Shown: in pieces, positions 9,000 to 17,466 of the stretch | Layout of the letters: each line of letters starts with the position of its first letter | Position numbering within the stretch: position 1 is the first letter of the stretch | From: Planctomycetota bacterium | GTDB lineage: Bacteria > Planctomycetota > B15-G4 | Direction: 5' to 3' | Assembly (NCBI GenBank): GCA_029259725.1 | Contig: JAJDER010000007.1 | Coordinates: forward strand, 1 to 46,116 | Length of the DNA: 46,116 nucleotides | The notes under the pieces: generated by a model | Database searches by the model: none | Seen by the model: the letters and a program-made list of their open reading frames with translations, nothing else | Told to the model about the DNA's origin: nothing | Translations under genes and position numbers: made by a program

Positions 9000-11900
9000 T
9001 CAACGCAACGCGCTGAGGCGCAGCCGACGCAGCCCGTGGCGGGGGTCCCAGCCAAGGGATTGCTCGAGCCGCTTCCGGGCGTCGTCGGGGCGGCCGTCGA
9101 GCTGTGCCGCGCGGGCGCTCCAGTCCGCGAGTTCGGCGCGGGCCAGGTCGTCGTCGACACGCGGGATGCCTCCGGCGAAGAGCTGTTCGGCCTCACCACA
9201 GGCCCCGGCCAGGAGGCCCAGCGCGCCGGCGCGCCACCACACGTACGGGTCCGGCGCACGCACCGCCGCAGTGGCCAGGTACTCCTCCCAGCGTCGGTAC
9301 GGCGTGTCGTCCGCGGCGACGTGGACGAGCAGGGAGTTCCATGCGCGACCGAGCTCCTCGAGCCGCGCGAACGCAGCCAGGGCGTCGAGTTCGGCCCAGC
9401 GCGCGCTCAACGAATCGGGGTTGGCGAGGAGTTGCAGTTGCGCCTCACGCAACAGCCGATCGGGTTGGCCGGTGCGGGCGTGGAAGGCGAGGCGGAACAG
9501 GGAGGCTGCGCCGCGCGCCCCGCCGAAGCCGGGCAGGGTCCACGCGGCGGCCTGTGCGCCGGCATCATCGAGCCCGCGCAGGGCGAAGGCATCCTGCGTC
9601 ACGCGGGCGGCCCGTTCGGCGAAGGGCACGACGTGTTGTCCGCCCAGCAGCGCCTCGTCGGGAAAGGGCTTGGCGGCCGCGTGGGCGAGGGACTCCGCGA
9701 CGGCTTCGAGCGCGCCGTCGGCGTCTCCTGCATCGATCCGCGCCGCGCCGATCCGCAGCCACAGTTCGGTGCGGGCGAGCAGGTCGTCCTCGAAGATCAG
9801 CGCACGGCGCAGATGCGCGGCGGCGTCGGCGGGGCGACCGGCGGCGTGCGCGACATCGGCCTGGACGGCGAGGAAGGTGGCGAACACGTGGTGCCGCCCG
9901 AGGATCTCGTCGGTGCGGGTCAGGGCATCCAGCGGCGGAGCCTGCGGCGCAGCACCCGCGAGCGCCGCCGCCTCGTTGCGGAAGTGCTCGCGGCCCGAGA
10001 TCTCGAAGGCCTGCTGCAGCAGGAGGGCCGCCTCATCGGTCCGGCCCTGCTCCCGGGCCATGCGCGCGCGCTCGGCCAGGGGCGTCTCGGGTTCGAGGTC
10101 GGGTACGTACACCTCGGCCAGCGTCAACACCTCGCGCGCCGCCTCGAACCAGCCCACATCGCGATACACGGCGTAGAGGTGCAGCCAACCGCGACGCCCG
10201 ACGGGGCGGCCGCGCGCTTCCTCGCGAAGCGACCGTTCGCGGACCTCGTCCAGGGCCTCCCGCAAGCGCAGGGGCGCACCACCGGAGACCGGGAGCGAGA
10301 GGACAGGCTCCGCCACGGCGCCACGAGCGCCACCAGCGCCTGCAGCGCCCGCCGTGCCCGCCGTGCCTGCGGCGTCAGCGCCGGCCGCGGCGTCGAGGGA
10401 CCACGGCAGCCGCCCGGTCACGCCGCTGTCGATGGTCAGCGCCTCGACCAGGGCGGCGTGCGCACCGGCGCGGTCACCGACGCGCGTCAGGCACCAGATC
10501 AGGTCGGCCCGGTCGCGCTGCTGATGGGTTCCGCCTCGCGCGTCGGCGACCGCGTGGGCCAGGGCCTCCACCGCCTCCTCGTGACGTTCGAGTCGCTTGA
10601 GCAGTTGCCCGCGGGCTCCGTGGGTCTCGCCGCGTGCGGGTGCCAGGAGCAGCAGCCCATCCAGGCAGGCCAGGGCTGCATCGGGGTCCCCGTTGCGTTC
10701 GAGGAAGCCGGCCAGTTCCAGGTGGGCCTCGGCCAGGGTCGGGTCGAGGGCGATGGCCCGCTCGAGCGCTCCGCGGATGGAGGCGCCGGGTCGCGCGAGG
10801 CGTTCCTCGAACCGCGGGGCGTCGAAGGCGAGCAGCGCAGCCTGCGACAGGTGCGTGGCCGCCCGGATCGGCGCGAGACCGAAGCTCGTGAGCAGCACCA
10901 GCGCGGCGGCGGCGACGAGGATGATCGGGCCGGGGCGCGGAAAGAGCGGCACCGGCTCGCGGCGCGCGAGCAGCCCCGAGAGAAGAAACAGCGGCGCGGG
11001 CGCGACGGTGAGCGTCGAGGTGCCCAGGTCGAGCAGGTTGGCCGCGAGCAGGGCCACGCTGGCGGCGAGCGCGCCGCCCACCAGGGTCACCGACGGCGCG
11101 CCGGCGGCCTCACCCCTCGCAGCGCCGGGCGTCGTGCCGAGCCGTCGCACGAGCGCGGAGAGCAACGCGGCCATCCAGGCCACGAAGACGAGCAGCGCGG
11201 GAAGTCCCGCCGCCTGCGCCACGGCGAGGAACACGTTGTGTGGGTGGGGCGTCTCGGTCTGGCTGAAGAAGCGGCTGCCCGGTTCGAAGCGCTCCAGGGC
11301 GAGGTAGGTTCCGGGCCCGATGCCGGTCCAGGGGTTGTCGGCGATCAGGCGGGCGCTGTTGCCCCACGCGTCGAGACGGAAGTCGAGGCTGTGCTCGAAG
11401 CGCTCGACCGAACGGGTCATGAGGCCGCCGGGATCGCTGGCCAGCAGCGAGCCGCCCGCGAGGATCGACACGATCACGGCCCCACCGACGAGGGCCGCGC
11501 GCCCACCGCGAACCTGGGCCAGGATCAGGCCCACGGCGGCGCGGCGCAGCAGCGGGAGCAGGACGAGCAGTCCGATTCCGAGGGCGAGGGCCGCCCGGCC
11601 GGTGTTGCTCCCCGTCTGCCAGGTGGTGACACCGAGGAGCACGGCCGCCGCGAGCCAGCCGACGCGCGCGCGTCCCCGCCGCGAGAGCCCGAGGCCGGCG
11701 GCCAGCAGGGTGTGACAGGCGAGGAAGGCGGCGGCCAGGTTGGGGTGTCGACCGAGCACCACCAGGCGCGTGTGCCAGGCGGACCACAGCCCGAAGTCCT
11801 GGGCGAGCAACACGGTCTGCGCGAGCCCCGAGAGGGCCACGGCGATCGCGACCACCGTGGGTGCGGCGAGGACGCGCCTCCAACCCTCGGCGTCGCGCGG

Positions 11901-12698
11901 TCGCACGGCGATGGCCAGGAGCAGCAGCGTGGCGGCGACGCACCAGGACCATGCTTCGCGCGCGGCGAGCCGGTCGGCTCCCGTGAACGTGGCCAGGGTC
12001 ACGAGGCCGAGCAGCGCGAGCGGCAGGACGACGAGCGGCGACCGCGCGAGGTGGCACGGCCCGTTCCCGAGCTGGAGCAGCAGGGCCAACCCGGCGAGCG
12101 TGAGCACCACCGACCCGTCGGCGGTGCTCACCACGCCTTCGAATGCGAAGGCCCCCAGGGTCACCAGCAGGGTCAGCTCGGCCAGGTCGATCCGCGCGAG
12201 CGAGCGGCGCACGCACCACGGCGCGGTGAAGGCCACCGCGGCCAGGGCCGGCGCGCACCACGGCGGCCACGACTCGGTGAGGACGCGTACGGACACGTGG
12301 CCCTCGAGGTGGGCCGCGGCGCCCAGCAGCAGACCGAGGACCACGAGCAGCAGGGAGTGGCCTCCGACGCCAAGGTCGCCGAACGCCGGTGCCGGGTCGT
12401 CGCGCGCGTGTCCGGCGATCGCCGCCTGCGCCCAGCGTCGTTTCGCGCGTGAAGCGATCCACGCGGCGAGCAGGTGTCCACCCAGCCACGGCGCCCCGCA
12501 GAGCAGGAGTCCGGGGACGAGTCGGGTGTCGAGCGCCGCCGCGGCGTTGCTCGCCATCAGCCCATGCACGACGAGGACCAGGGCCAGGGCCGGAAGTCCC
12601 GCGCGCGCGACCAGTTCCAGCAGCTTCACCCGTGTGCACCCGAGGTTCGATTCCGGTTCGGGATCCGCACCGCGCGGTCGCCTGATCCGGTCCAGCAT
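9000..12698 (-). CDS. O-antigen ligase/polymerase (Wzy/WaaL-type) with TPR C-terminal half
   Basis: Very large protein (about 1,230 residues). Residues about 25-600 form a polytopic membrane domain with 11-13 helices. It includes the Wzy_C family signature around the stretch NPWTGIGPGTYLALE, followed by the periplasmic loop with TPHPHNVFLAVAQAAG (ligase histidine loop). A hydrophobic segment ending LLTSFGLAPI precedes a soluble half built of degenerate tetratricopeptide repeats, for example LAEAHLELAGFLERNGDPDA and GETHGARGQLLKRLERHEEA. An Ala/Gly linker of low complexity (10310-10390) interrupts the TPRs. Such ligase-TPR fusions are common in planctomycetes and related phyla and transfer polymerised glycan to a lipid or protein carrier. 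Starts at 12728, 12698 (ATG, used here) or 12629 (GTG) are possible. Confidence 0.8.
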   Translation of the reverse strand: MLDRIRRPRGADPEPESNLGCTRVKLLELVARAGLPALALVLVVHGLMASNAAAALDTRLVPGLLLCGAPWLGGHLLAAWIASRAKRRWAQAAIAGHARDDPAPAFGDLGVGGHSLLLVVLGLLLGAAAHLEGHVSVRVLTESWPPWCAPALAAVAFTAPWCVRRSLARIDLAELTLLVTLGAFAFEGVVSTADGSVVLTLAGLALLLQLGNGPCHLARSPLVVLPLALLGLVTLATFTGADRLAAREAWSWCVAATLLLLAIAVRPRDAEGWRRVLAAPTVVAIAVALSGLAQTVLLAQDFGLWSAWHTRLVVLGRHPNLAAAFLACHTLLAAGLGLSRRGRARVGWLAAAVLLGVTTWQTGSNTGRAALALGIGLLVLLPLLRRAAVGLILAQVRGGRAALVGGAVIVSILAGGSLLASDPGGLMTRSVERFEHSLDFRLDAWGNSARLIADNPWTGIGPGTYLALERFEPGSRFFSQTETPHPHNVFLAVAQAAGLPALLVFVAWMAALLSALVRRLGTTPGAARGEAAGAPSVTLVGGALAASVALLAANLLDLGTSTLTVAPAPLFLLSGLLARREPVPLFPRPGPIILVAAAALVLLTSFGLAPIRAATHLSQAALLAFDAPRFEERLARPGASIRGALERAIALDPTLAEAHLELAGFLERNGDPDAALACLDGLLLLAPARGETHGARGQLLKRLERHEEAVEALAHAVADARGGTHQQRDRADLIWCLTRVGDRAGAHAALVEALTIDSGVTGRLPWSLDAAAGADAAGTAGTAGAAGAGGARGAVAEPVLSLPVSGGAPLRLREALDEVRERSLREEARGRPVGRRGWLHLYAVYRDVGWFEAAREVLTLAEVYVPDLEPETPLAERARMAREQGRTDEAALLLQQAFEISGREHFRNEAAALAGAAPQAPPLDALTRTDEILGRHHVFATFLAVQADVAHAAGRPADAAAHLRRALIFEDDLLARTELWLRIGAARIDAGDADGALEAVAESLAHAAAKPFPDEALLGGQHVVPFAERAARVTQDAFALRGLDDAGAQAAAWTLPGFGGARGAASLFRLAFHARTGQPDRLLREAQLQLLANPDSLSARWAELDALAAFARLEELGRAWNSLLVHVAADDTPYRRWEEYLATAAVRAPDPYVWWRAGALGLLAGACGEAEQLFAGGIPRVDDDLARAELADWSARAAQLDGRPDDARKRLEQSLGWDPRHGLRRLRLSALR

Positions 12699-12820
12699 AG
12701 CGAGCGGCCCGACTTGCCCGATGGCCAACGTGCTGTAGCGTAGAGCCAGGGCTTGGAAGGGACGGGCGCGACCGGTTCGTCGTCTCCGCCCGGGCTGGCC
12801 GATCCGCGCGGAGGGCTGTG

Positions 12821-14335
12821 ATGAAGGTGCTGCTCATCAATCCATTCGTGGAGAAGATGCACCTCGAGCTCAGCTACGCGGAGAACTTCCGCCCGCCGCT
12901 GGGGCTGGCCTACTGCGCGGCGGTGCTTCGCCAGCACGGCCACGAGGTGGAGATCCTCGACGCCCTGGTGCAGGGCATCCGCTTCCCGAAGCTGCGCAAG
13001 CTGCTGGCGAAGAAGCGCCCGGACATGGTCGGTCTCTCGACCTACTCACCCACGCGTTACGAATGCTTCCGGACCGCGCAGGTGGTCAAGCAGGTGCTGC
13101 CCGACGCGATCGTGGTCACCGGCGGTCCGCACGTGTCGGCCGTGCCGGAGGACACGCTCGACGAGGTCCCCCACGTGGACTACTGCGTGCGGGGCGAGGG
13201 CGAGGAGGGCCTGCTCGAGCTGATCACGGTGCTGGGCGAGGGTGGCGACCCCTCGCTCGTGGCCAACGTCTCGGGACGGCGCGAGGACGGCACGGTGTTC
13301 CACGCCTGCGACCGCGCCAACATCCAGGATCTCGACGCCCTGCCGCACCCGTCCCGCGACCTGATGCCCATGCGCCAGTACGGCACGCGCATGCCGTCGA
13401 CCATGAACCTGGCGACCACGCTGCTCACCTCGCGCGGGTGCCCGGCGCGCTGCACCTTCTGCACGCGCGACTGGTTCAGCCGCGAGACGCGCTTCCACAG
13501 CCCGGAGCGCATGGCCGACGAGGTCGAGCAGATCATCACCGACTACGGCATCCGCGGGATCATCTTCCAGGACGACACCTTCACCTTGAACAAGCGCCGC
13601 ATCCGCGCCTTCTGCGAGGAGATCCAGCGGCGCGAGCTGAAGTTCGACTGGCTGGCGACCACGCGCGTCGACTGCATCAAGCCGGACCTGCTGCGCGAGA
13701 TGAAGGCGGCCGGCTGCAAGGTGCTCACGTTCGGCGCCGAGTCGATGAACCCCGAGACGCTGCGGTGGCTCAAGAAGGGGTTCAACGTCGACCAGGTGCG
13801 GCAGGCCGTGGAGTGGTGCAACGAGATCGGGTTGACCGTGCGCTGCAGCTACCTGATCGGGATCGGCGAGGAGACCGAGGAACAGGTCATGCGCAGCGTG
13901 CGGCTCGCGCGCGAGCTGAAGGTGAGCAAGCTCAAGGCCAACGTCGGGCTGTCGGTGTATCCCGGCACGCCGCTCTACGAGATGGCCATGGACGCCGGCG
14001 TGCTCCCGCGGGACTACAGCTACGCACGCGGGTGGGACGACCCGGAGATGCGCTACGGCAACAACGAGACTCCGCGCTGGTACACGCCGCACGTACCCGT
14101 GGAGCGGTTGCTCAAGCTGCGCAAGGAGACCGAGGTCAACATCCTCTTCACGAAGCCGTCGCTGCGGACCGTCGTGCACCGCACGCGCAAGTTCGCGCGG
14201 CGCTTCCGGCGTCACCCGGCGGAGACCGTCCGGCACGTGAGCCAGTTCGCGAGCTCGTTCCTGGCGCGCTCGGGGCTGCGGCCGCCGAAGCCGGCCGTGA
14301 TGGCCGAGGACGACAGCCCGCGCGTGGGTGCCTGA
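12821..14335 (+). CDS. B12-binding radical SAM protein
   Basis: A 504-residue radical S-adenosylmethionine enzyme of the cobalamin-binding class. An N-terminal B12-binding Rossmann domain (about 1-140; MKVLLINPFVEKMH, VVTGGPHVSAVPEDTL, GEGEEGLLEL) precedes the radical SAM barrel, with the cluster motif C-PAR-C-TF-C (SRGCPARCTFC). Further conserved barrel parts are GIIFQDDTFTLN, FGAESMNPETLRWLKKG and the GIGEETEEQV loop. The substrate cannot be read from sequence; relatives methylate or rearrange lipids, hopanoids, tetrapyrroles or peptides. The ATG at 12821 has GGAGGG 5 nt upstream; the adjacent GTG at 12818 is too close to it. The gene is divergent from the ligase gene. The downstream genes (cyclophilin-like, SGNH) run in the same direction. 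Confidence 0.88.
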   Translation: MKVLLINPFVEKMHLELSYAENFRPPLGLAYCAAVLRQHGHEVEILDALVQGIRFPKLRKLLAKKRPDMVGLSTYSPTRYECFRTAQVVKQVLPDAIVVTGGPHVSAVPEDTLDEVPHVDYCVRGEGEEGLLELITVLGEGGDPSLVANVSGRREDGTVFHACDRANIQDLDALPHPSRDLMPMRQYGTRMPSTMNLATTLLTSRGCPARCTFCTRDWFSRETRFHSPERMADEVEQIITDYGIRGIIFQDDTFTLNKRRIRAFCEEIQRRELKFDWLATTRVDCIKPDLLREMKAAGCKVLTFGAESMNPETLRWLKKGFNVDQVRQAVEWCNEIGLTVRCSYLIGIGEETEEQVMRSVRLARELKVSKLKANVGLSVYPGTPLYEMAMDAGVLPRDYSYARGWDDPEMRYGNNETPRWYTPHVPVERLLKLRKETEVNILFTKPSLRTVVHRTRKFARRFRRHPAETVRHVSQFASSFLARSGLRPPKPAVMAEDDSPRVGA

Positions 14336-14394
14336 CCCGGGTCGGCGCGGTCGACCCGGTAAGCTGGGCGTCAGCCACGGGAGGGGAAGCACCG

Positions 14395-14772
14395 ATGCCC
14401 ACGACGATCCGCATCCTGCTCGACGAGCACGAGGTCCGCGCCGAGCTCGGTGACGGGCCGACGGTGCAGGCCCTGATCGCCGCGTTGCCCTTCGAGGAGA
14501 CCCTGCGCAGCTTCGGGGACTGCTTCTACGTCGAGTCTCCCGTCACCGCCGCGCTCGAGCCCGGTGCGAGCGACGAGGTCTCCGTGGGGGACGTCGCCTA
14601 CTGGCCGGCGGCGTTGGCCGTGTGCTGCTTCTTCGGCCCGACGCCCGAATCCGCGCCGGGCAGCAGCGAGCCCGTGGCGCCCAGCGATGTCACGATCATC
14701 GGGCGCCTGGCCGACCCCGCGCGCCTGGCCGAGGCGCGCGACGCGAAGCGCATCCGCATCGAGAAGGCCTGA
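14395..14772 (+). CDS. Cyclophilin-like fold protein (TM1367/DUF3830-like)
   Basis: A 125-residue single-domain protein. The pattern I/RLLDEHEVRAEL, ALPFEETLRSFGDCFYVESPV, then VGDVAYWPAALAVCCFFGPTP and a final GRLADPARL fits small beta-barrel cyclophilin-like proteins such as TM1367. These lack the prolyl-isomerase active residues, so no enzyme activity is predicted. The start is ATG with a good ribosome-binding site (GGGAGGGGAA, 6-14 nt upstream); the reading frame is open much further upstream, but that extension is antisense-type noise. A TAAGCT sequence at 14360-14365, about 30 nt upstream of the ATG, could be a weak -10. It lies 59 nt after the radical SAM gene and 4 nt before the SGNH gene. 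A binding or stability role is a guess. Confidence 0.7.
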   Translation: MPTTIRILLDEHEVRAELGDGPTVQALIAALPFEETLRSFGDCFYVESPVTAALEPGASDEVSVGDVAYWPAALAVCCFFGPTPESAPGSSEPVAPSDVTIIGRLADPARLAEARDAKRIRIEKA

Positions 14773-14776
14773 CGCG

Positions 14777-15943
14777 ATGGCGGGCTCCGGGCGTGTGCGG
14801 CTGGGACGCGTGATCCTGCTCGCTGCCGGAGGGCTCGTCGGGCTGCTGCTCGGGGAGGGCCTGGTGCGCGGCGTGAACGTCCTGCGCAGCGGGGCGGCGC
14901 ACGATCGAGGCGGCGTCGAGCGCGCGTATCAACACCATGACCCCGTGCTCGGCTGGCGCCCCACCCCCGGCGTGACCGCGCGGCACCACACGACCGAGTT
15001 CGACGTGACCTACGCCATCGGCACGCACGGCTTCCGTCAGCGGGAGCCACCGCTGCTGCGCTCGAACCGCGAGGACGGCTCACCCCGGCCTCGCGTGCTC
15101 GTGCTCGGGGACTCGTTCGTCTTCGGCCAGGGCGTGGACGAATCGCAGCGCTTCACCGAGCGGGTCGGCGCGGCCCTCGATCTGGACGTGCTGTCCGTGG
15201 GCATTCCCGGCTCGGGCACCGACCAGCAGGTGTTGCTCTACGAGGAGCTGCACGGCGAGTCGGGCCCGTTCGCGATGCCGTCGGCAGGCTCGAAGCCCTC
15301 CGTGCCACACTTCGACGTCGTCGTGCTCGGCTTCCTGCTCGAGGCCGTGGAGCGCAACGTGAGTCGCCGCCGCGCGGGGCGCTCCAAGCCGCGCTTCGTG
15401 CTCGACGACGCCGGCGTGTTGCAGCTCACCGGCGTGCCGGTCGCCGACGACTACGAGACGCTGGCCGAGCGGATCGAGGCCCGCGAGACGTCGCGGCTCG
15501 AGCGGCTCAAGGGCACGCTGCGTCGGAACTCGGCGCTGTACGGGCTGCTGCGCGAGCGCTTCCGGGACGCACTGCGCGCCGCGGGCGACGGCATCCGCGA
15601 CACGCGGGTCGAGGACGAGCTGGAGCTCGACGGCTGGCCCGTCACGCGCGCGCTGCTGGCGCGCCTCCGGGAGCAGGTCGTCGCCCAGGGCGCCCGTTGC
15701 GTGGTGATCGTGATCCCGTCGGCCCAGGACCTGGAAACGGCGACGGGCGCCGGCGACGAGGCCGCGGCGCGCGTGCTCTCGGCCTGCGAGGACATCGGCG
15801 CGCTCGGTGTGGACCTGACGTCGGTGTTCGCGGCCGAGCCCGCCTGCTACTTCCCGGTGGACGGGCACTGGACGGCGAAGGGTCACCGGGTGGCGGCCGA
15901 AGCGCTGGCTTCCCGCCTGGCGTCGTTGCTGCCGGAGCGCTGA
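14777..15943 (+). CDS. SGNH/GDSL hydrolase-fold protein (AlgX/AlgJ-like)
   Basis: A 388-residue protein, membrane-anchored by an N-terminal helix (about 8-27, VILLAAGGLVGLLLGEGLV), with an SGNH hydrolase fold outside. The nucleophile block is VLVLGDSFVFGQGV, and the Gly and Asn blocks are weaker. The C-terminal block ACYFPVDGHWTAKGHRVAA supplies the catalytic Asp-x2-His-type pair (D-GH). This combination (GDSF with D-GHWT-GH) is that of AlgX/AlgJ-like polysaccharide O-acetyltransferase proteins rather than a lipase. The ATG is 4 nt after the stop of the preceding gene; the open frame 70 codons upstream is not coding. Role inferred: acetylation or deacetylation of an extracellular polysaccharide, in keeping with the flippase, ligase and sulfatase neighbours. 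Confidence 0.75.
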   Translation: MAGSGRVRLGRVILLAAGGLVGLLLGEGLVRGVNVLRSGAAHDRGGVERAYQHHDPVLGWRPTPGVTARHHTTEFDVTYAIGTHGFRQREPPLLRSNREDGSPRPRVLVLGDSFVFGQGVDESQRFTERVGAALDLDVLSVGIPGSGTDQQVLLYEELHGESGPFAMPSAGSKPSVPHFDVVVLGFLLEAVERNVSRRRAGRSKPRFVLDDAGVLQLTGVPVADDYETLAERIEARETSRLERLKGTLRRNSALYGLLRERFRDALRAAGDGIRDTRVEDELELDGWPVTRALLARLREQVVAQGARCVVIVIPSAQDLETATGAGDEAAARVLSACEDIGALGVDLTSVFAAEPACYFPVDGHWTAKGHRVAAEALASRLASLLPER

Positions 15944-15974
15944 CGGCCACGCGCGACGGCCACGCGCGACGGCC
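15942..15974. repeat. 13-bp tandem repeat (2.5 copies)
   Basis: The unit GACGGCCACGCGC is repeated at 15942-15954 and 15955-15967, with a partial third copy GACGGCC from 15968. The run starts at the stop codon of the SGNH gene and fills the gap before the sulfatase. It is probably a replication-slippage minisatellite. Confidence 0.7.
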
Positions 15975-16037
15975 GGTGCGCCCGGGCGGCGAGGGGCGGC
16001 GCGCCCGCGTCGGCCCATCTCGGCGTAGACTCCGGGC

Positions 16038-17423
16038 ATGTTCCGCCTCCCCTTCCACGTCCTCTGTTGCCTGATCCTGGCCAGCGCCGCGGCATCCAGC
16101 CAGGGCGGGGTGACCGGCGCACTGACCCGCGCCAAGCTCCACCCGCCGAGCGAACGACCCAACATCCTGTTCATCGTGGCGGACGACATCGGCGTGGAGA
16201 ACGTCGGCGCGTACGGGGAGAACCCGGACGCCGCGCACACGCCGGTCATCGATCAGCTCGCGTCCGAGGGTGTGCTGTTCCGCAACGCCTGGAGCAACCC
16301 GCGGTGTTCGCCGAGCCGGTCGACGCTGCTCACCGGGCAGTACGGGTTCCGCACCGGCATCGGGCGCACGGTGGGCTGGGCCACCGACCTGTTCGAGCTC
16401 TCGCCCGACGGCGCGACGCTGCCGCGCGTGCTCGGGCTGCTCGGCTACGGCACGGCGGCGGTGGGCAAGTGGCACCTGGCGGCCGAGCAGCTCTCCGGGT
16501 ACGCCCACCCGCAGATGCTCGGCTTCGATCACCACCGGGGCGCCATCGACAACCTGCCGTCCTTCAACGGGCAGGCGTACTTCGACTACGAGAAGTCGGT
16601 GGACGGCGTGGTCCAGCAGTCGACCACCTACGCGACCACCGACGCGGTGAACGACACGCTGGCCCTCGTGGAGCAGCTCGGCGAGCCGTGGTTCGTGTAC
16701 CTGGCCTTCAACGCGCCGCACGGGCCGTATCACAAGCCGCCCGACGCGCTGCACACCTATGACCTCGCCGGCCTGTCGGTGCAGCAGAACATCCCGCTGC
16801 ACATGAAGGCGATGACCGAGGCCATGGACACCGAGATCGGCCGGCTGCTGGCGGAGCTGCCGCCGGCCGAACTGGCACGCACCGTAGTGGTGATCGTCGG
16901 CGACAACGGCACCGACGGCATCGCGTCGGTGCCGCCGTGGGAGCCGAGCCACGCCAAGGGCACCGTCTTCGAGGGCGGCGTGAACGTGCCGCTGATCGTG
17001 TGGGGCGACGGCGTCGGTGTCGGCGAGAGCGCGGCGCTCGTGAACCTGGTGGATCTCTACGGCACGGCGCTGCAGCTGGCCGGCATCCACGGCCCGACCT
17101 CACCCGATGCCGTCAGCGTGCTCCCCTACCTGATCGATCCCGCCGCGCCGTCGCTGCGCTCCTTCGTCTACACCGAGCGCTTCGCGCCCAATGGCTTCGA
17201 TCTCGGCTTCGGCCCGCTGCTCTCCTGGTACCGCGCGGTGCGCAACGAGCGCTACAAGCTGCGCGACGCCTTCAACACCTTCACCGGCGAGGACTTCCAG
17301 GAGCTCTACGACCTGGAGGCGGACCCGTTCGAGACGACCGACCTGCTGCTGGGCGCGCTGACGCCCGAGGAGGCGGCGGCGCTGGCGGAGTTGCAGGCGG
17401 CGCTGGGGAGTGTGAGCGAGTAG
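16038..17423 (+). CDS. Secreted sulfatase (arylsulfatase family)
   Basis: A 461-residue enzyme of the formylglycine sulfatases. After a signal peptide (MFRLPFHVLCCLILASAAAS), NILFIVADDIGVENVG supplies the metal Asp pair (D49, D50). The signature C90-SPSR-STLLTG carries the cysteine that is converted to formylglycine. GKWHLA gives the conserved Lys and His, and LAFNAPHGPYHKP and VIVGDNGTDG complete the metal site. The C-terminal region ends near SLRSFVYTERFAPNG. It should hydrolyse sulfate esters of polysaccharides outside the cytoplasm; maturation needs an anaerobic or formylglycine-generating enzyme not in this window. Planctomycetes often have many such sulfatases for algal glycans. A possible -10 (TAGACT, 16026-16031) would put the transcript start at about the ATG, so the message may be leaderless. 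Confidence 0.9.
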   Translation: MFRLPFHVLCCLILASAAASSQGGVTGALTRAKLHPPSERPNILFIVADDIGVENVGAYGENPDAAHTPVIDQLASEGVLFRNAWSNPRCSPSRSTLLTGQYGFRTGIGRTVGWATDLFELSPDGATLPRVLGLLGYGTAAVGKWHLAAEQLSGYAHPQMLGFDHHRGAIDNLPSFNGQAYFDYEKSVDGVVQQSTTYATTDAVNDTLALVEQLGEPWFVYLAFNAPHGPYHKPPDALHTYDLAGLSVQQNIPLHMKAMTEAMDTEIGRLLAELPPAELARTVVVIVGDNGTDGIASVPPWEPSHAKGTVFEGGVNVPLIVWGDGVGVGESAALVNLVDLYGTALQLAGIHGPTSPDAVSVLPYLIDPAAPSLRSFVYTERFAPNGFDLGFGPLLSWYRAVRNERYKLRDAFNTFTGEDFQELYDLEADPFETTDLLLGALTPEEAAALAELQAALGSVSE

Positions 17424-17466
17424 GGCGCGCCGGTCCCGGGGGCGGGCGCGTCCTGCGCGACCGGTC

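Noticed and set aside
8604..12452. 1,282-codon open frame antisense to the O-antigen-ligase gene
   Set aside because: Long frames opposite real genes are expected in very GC-rich DNA. The product is low-complexity, rich in G/R/E/Q, with no domain; the minus-strand gene has a full family match.
15942..15974. 13-bp tandem repeat as an operator array
   Set aside because: It overlaps a stop codon, the units have no dyad symmetry, and the run looks like slippage in GC-rich DNA.
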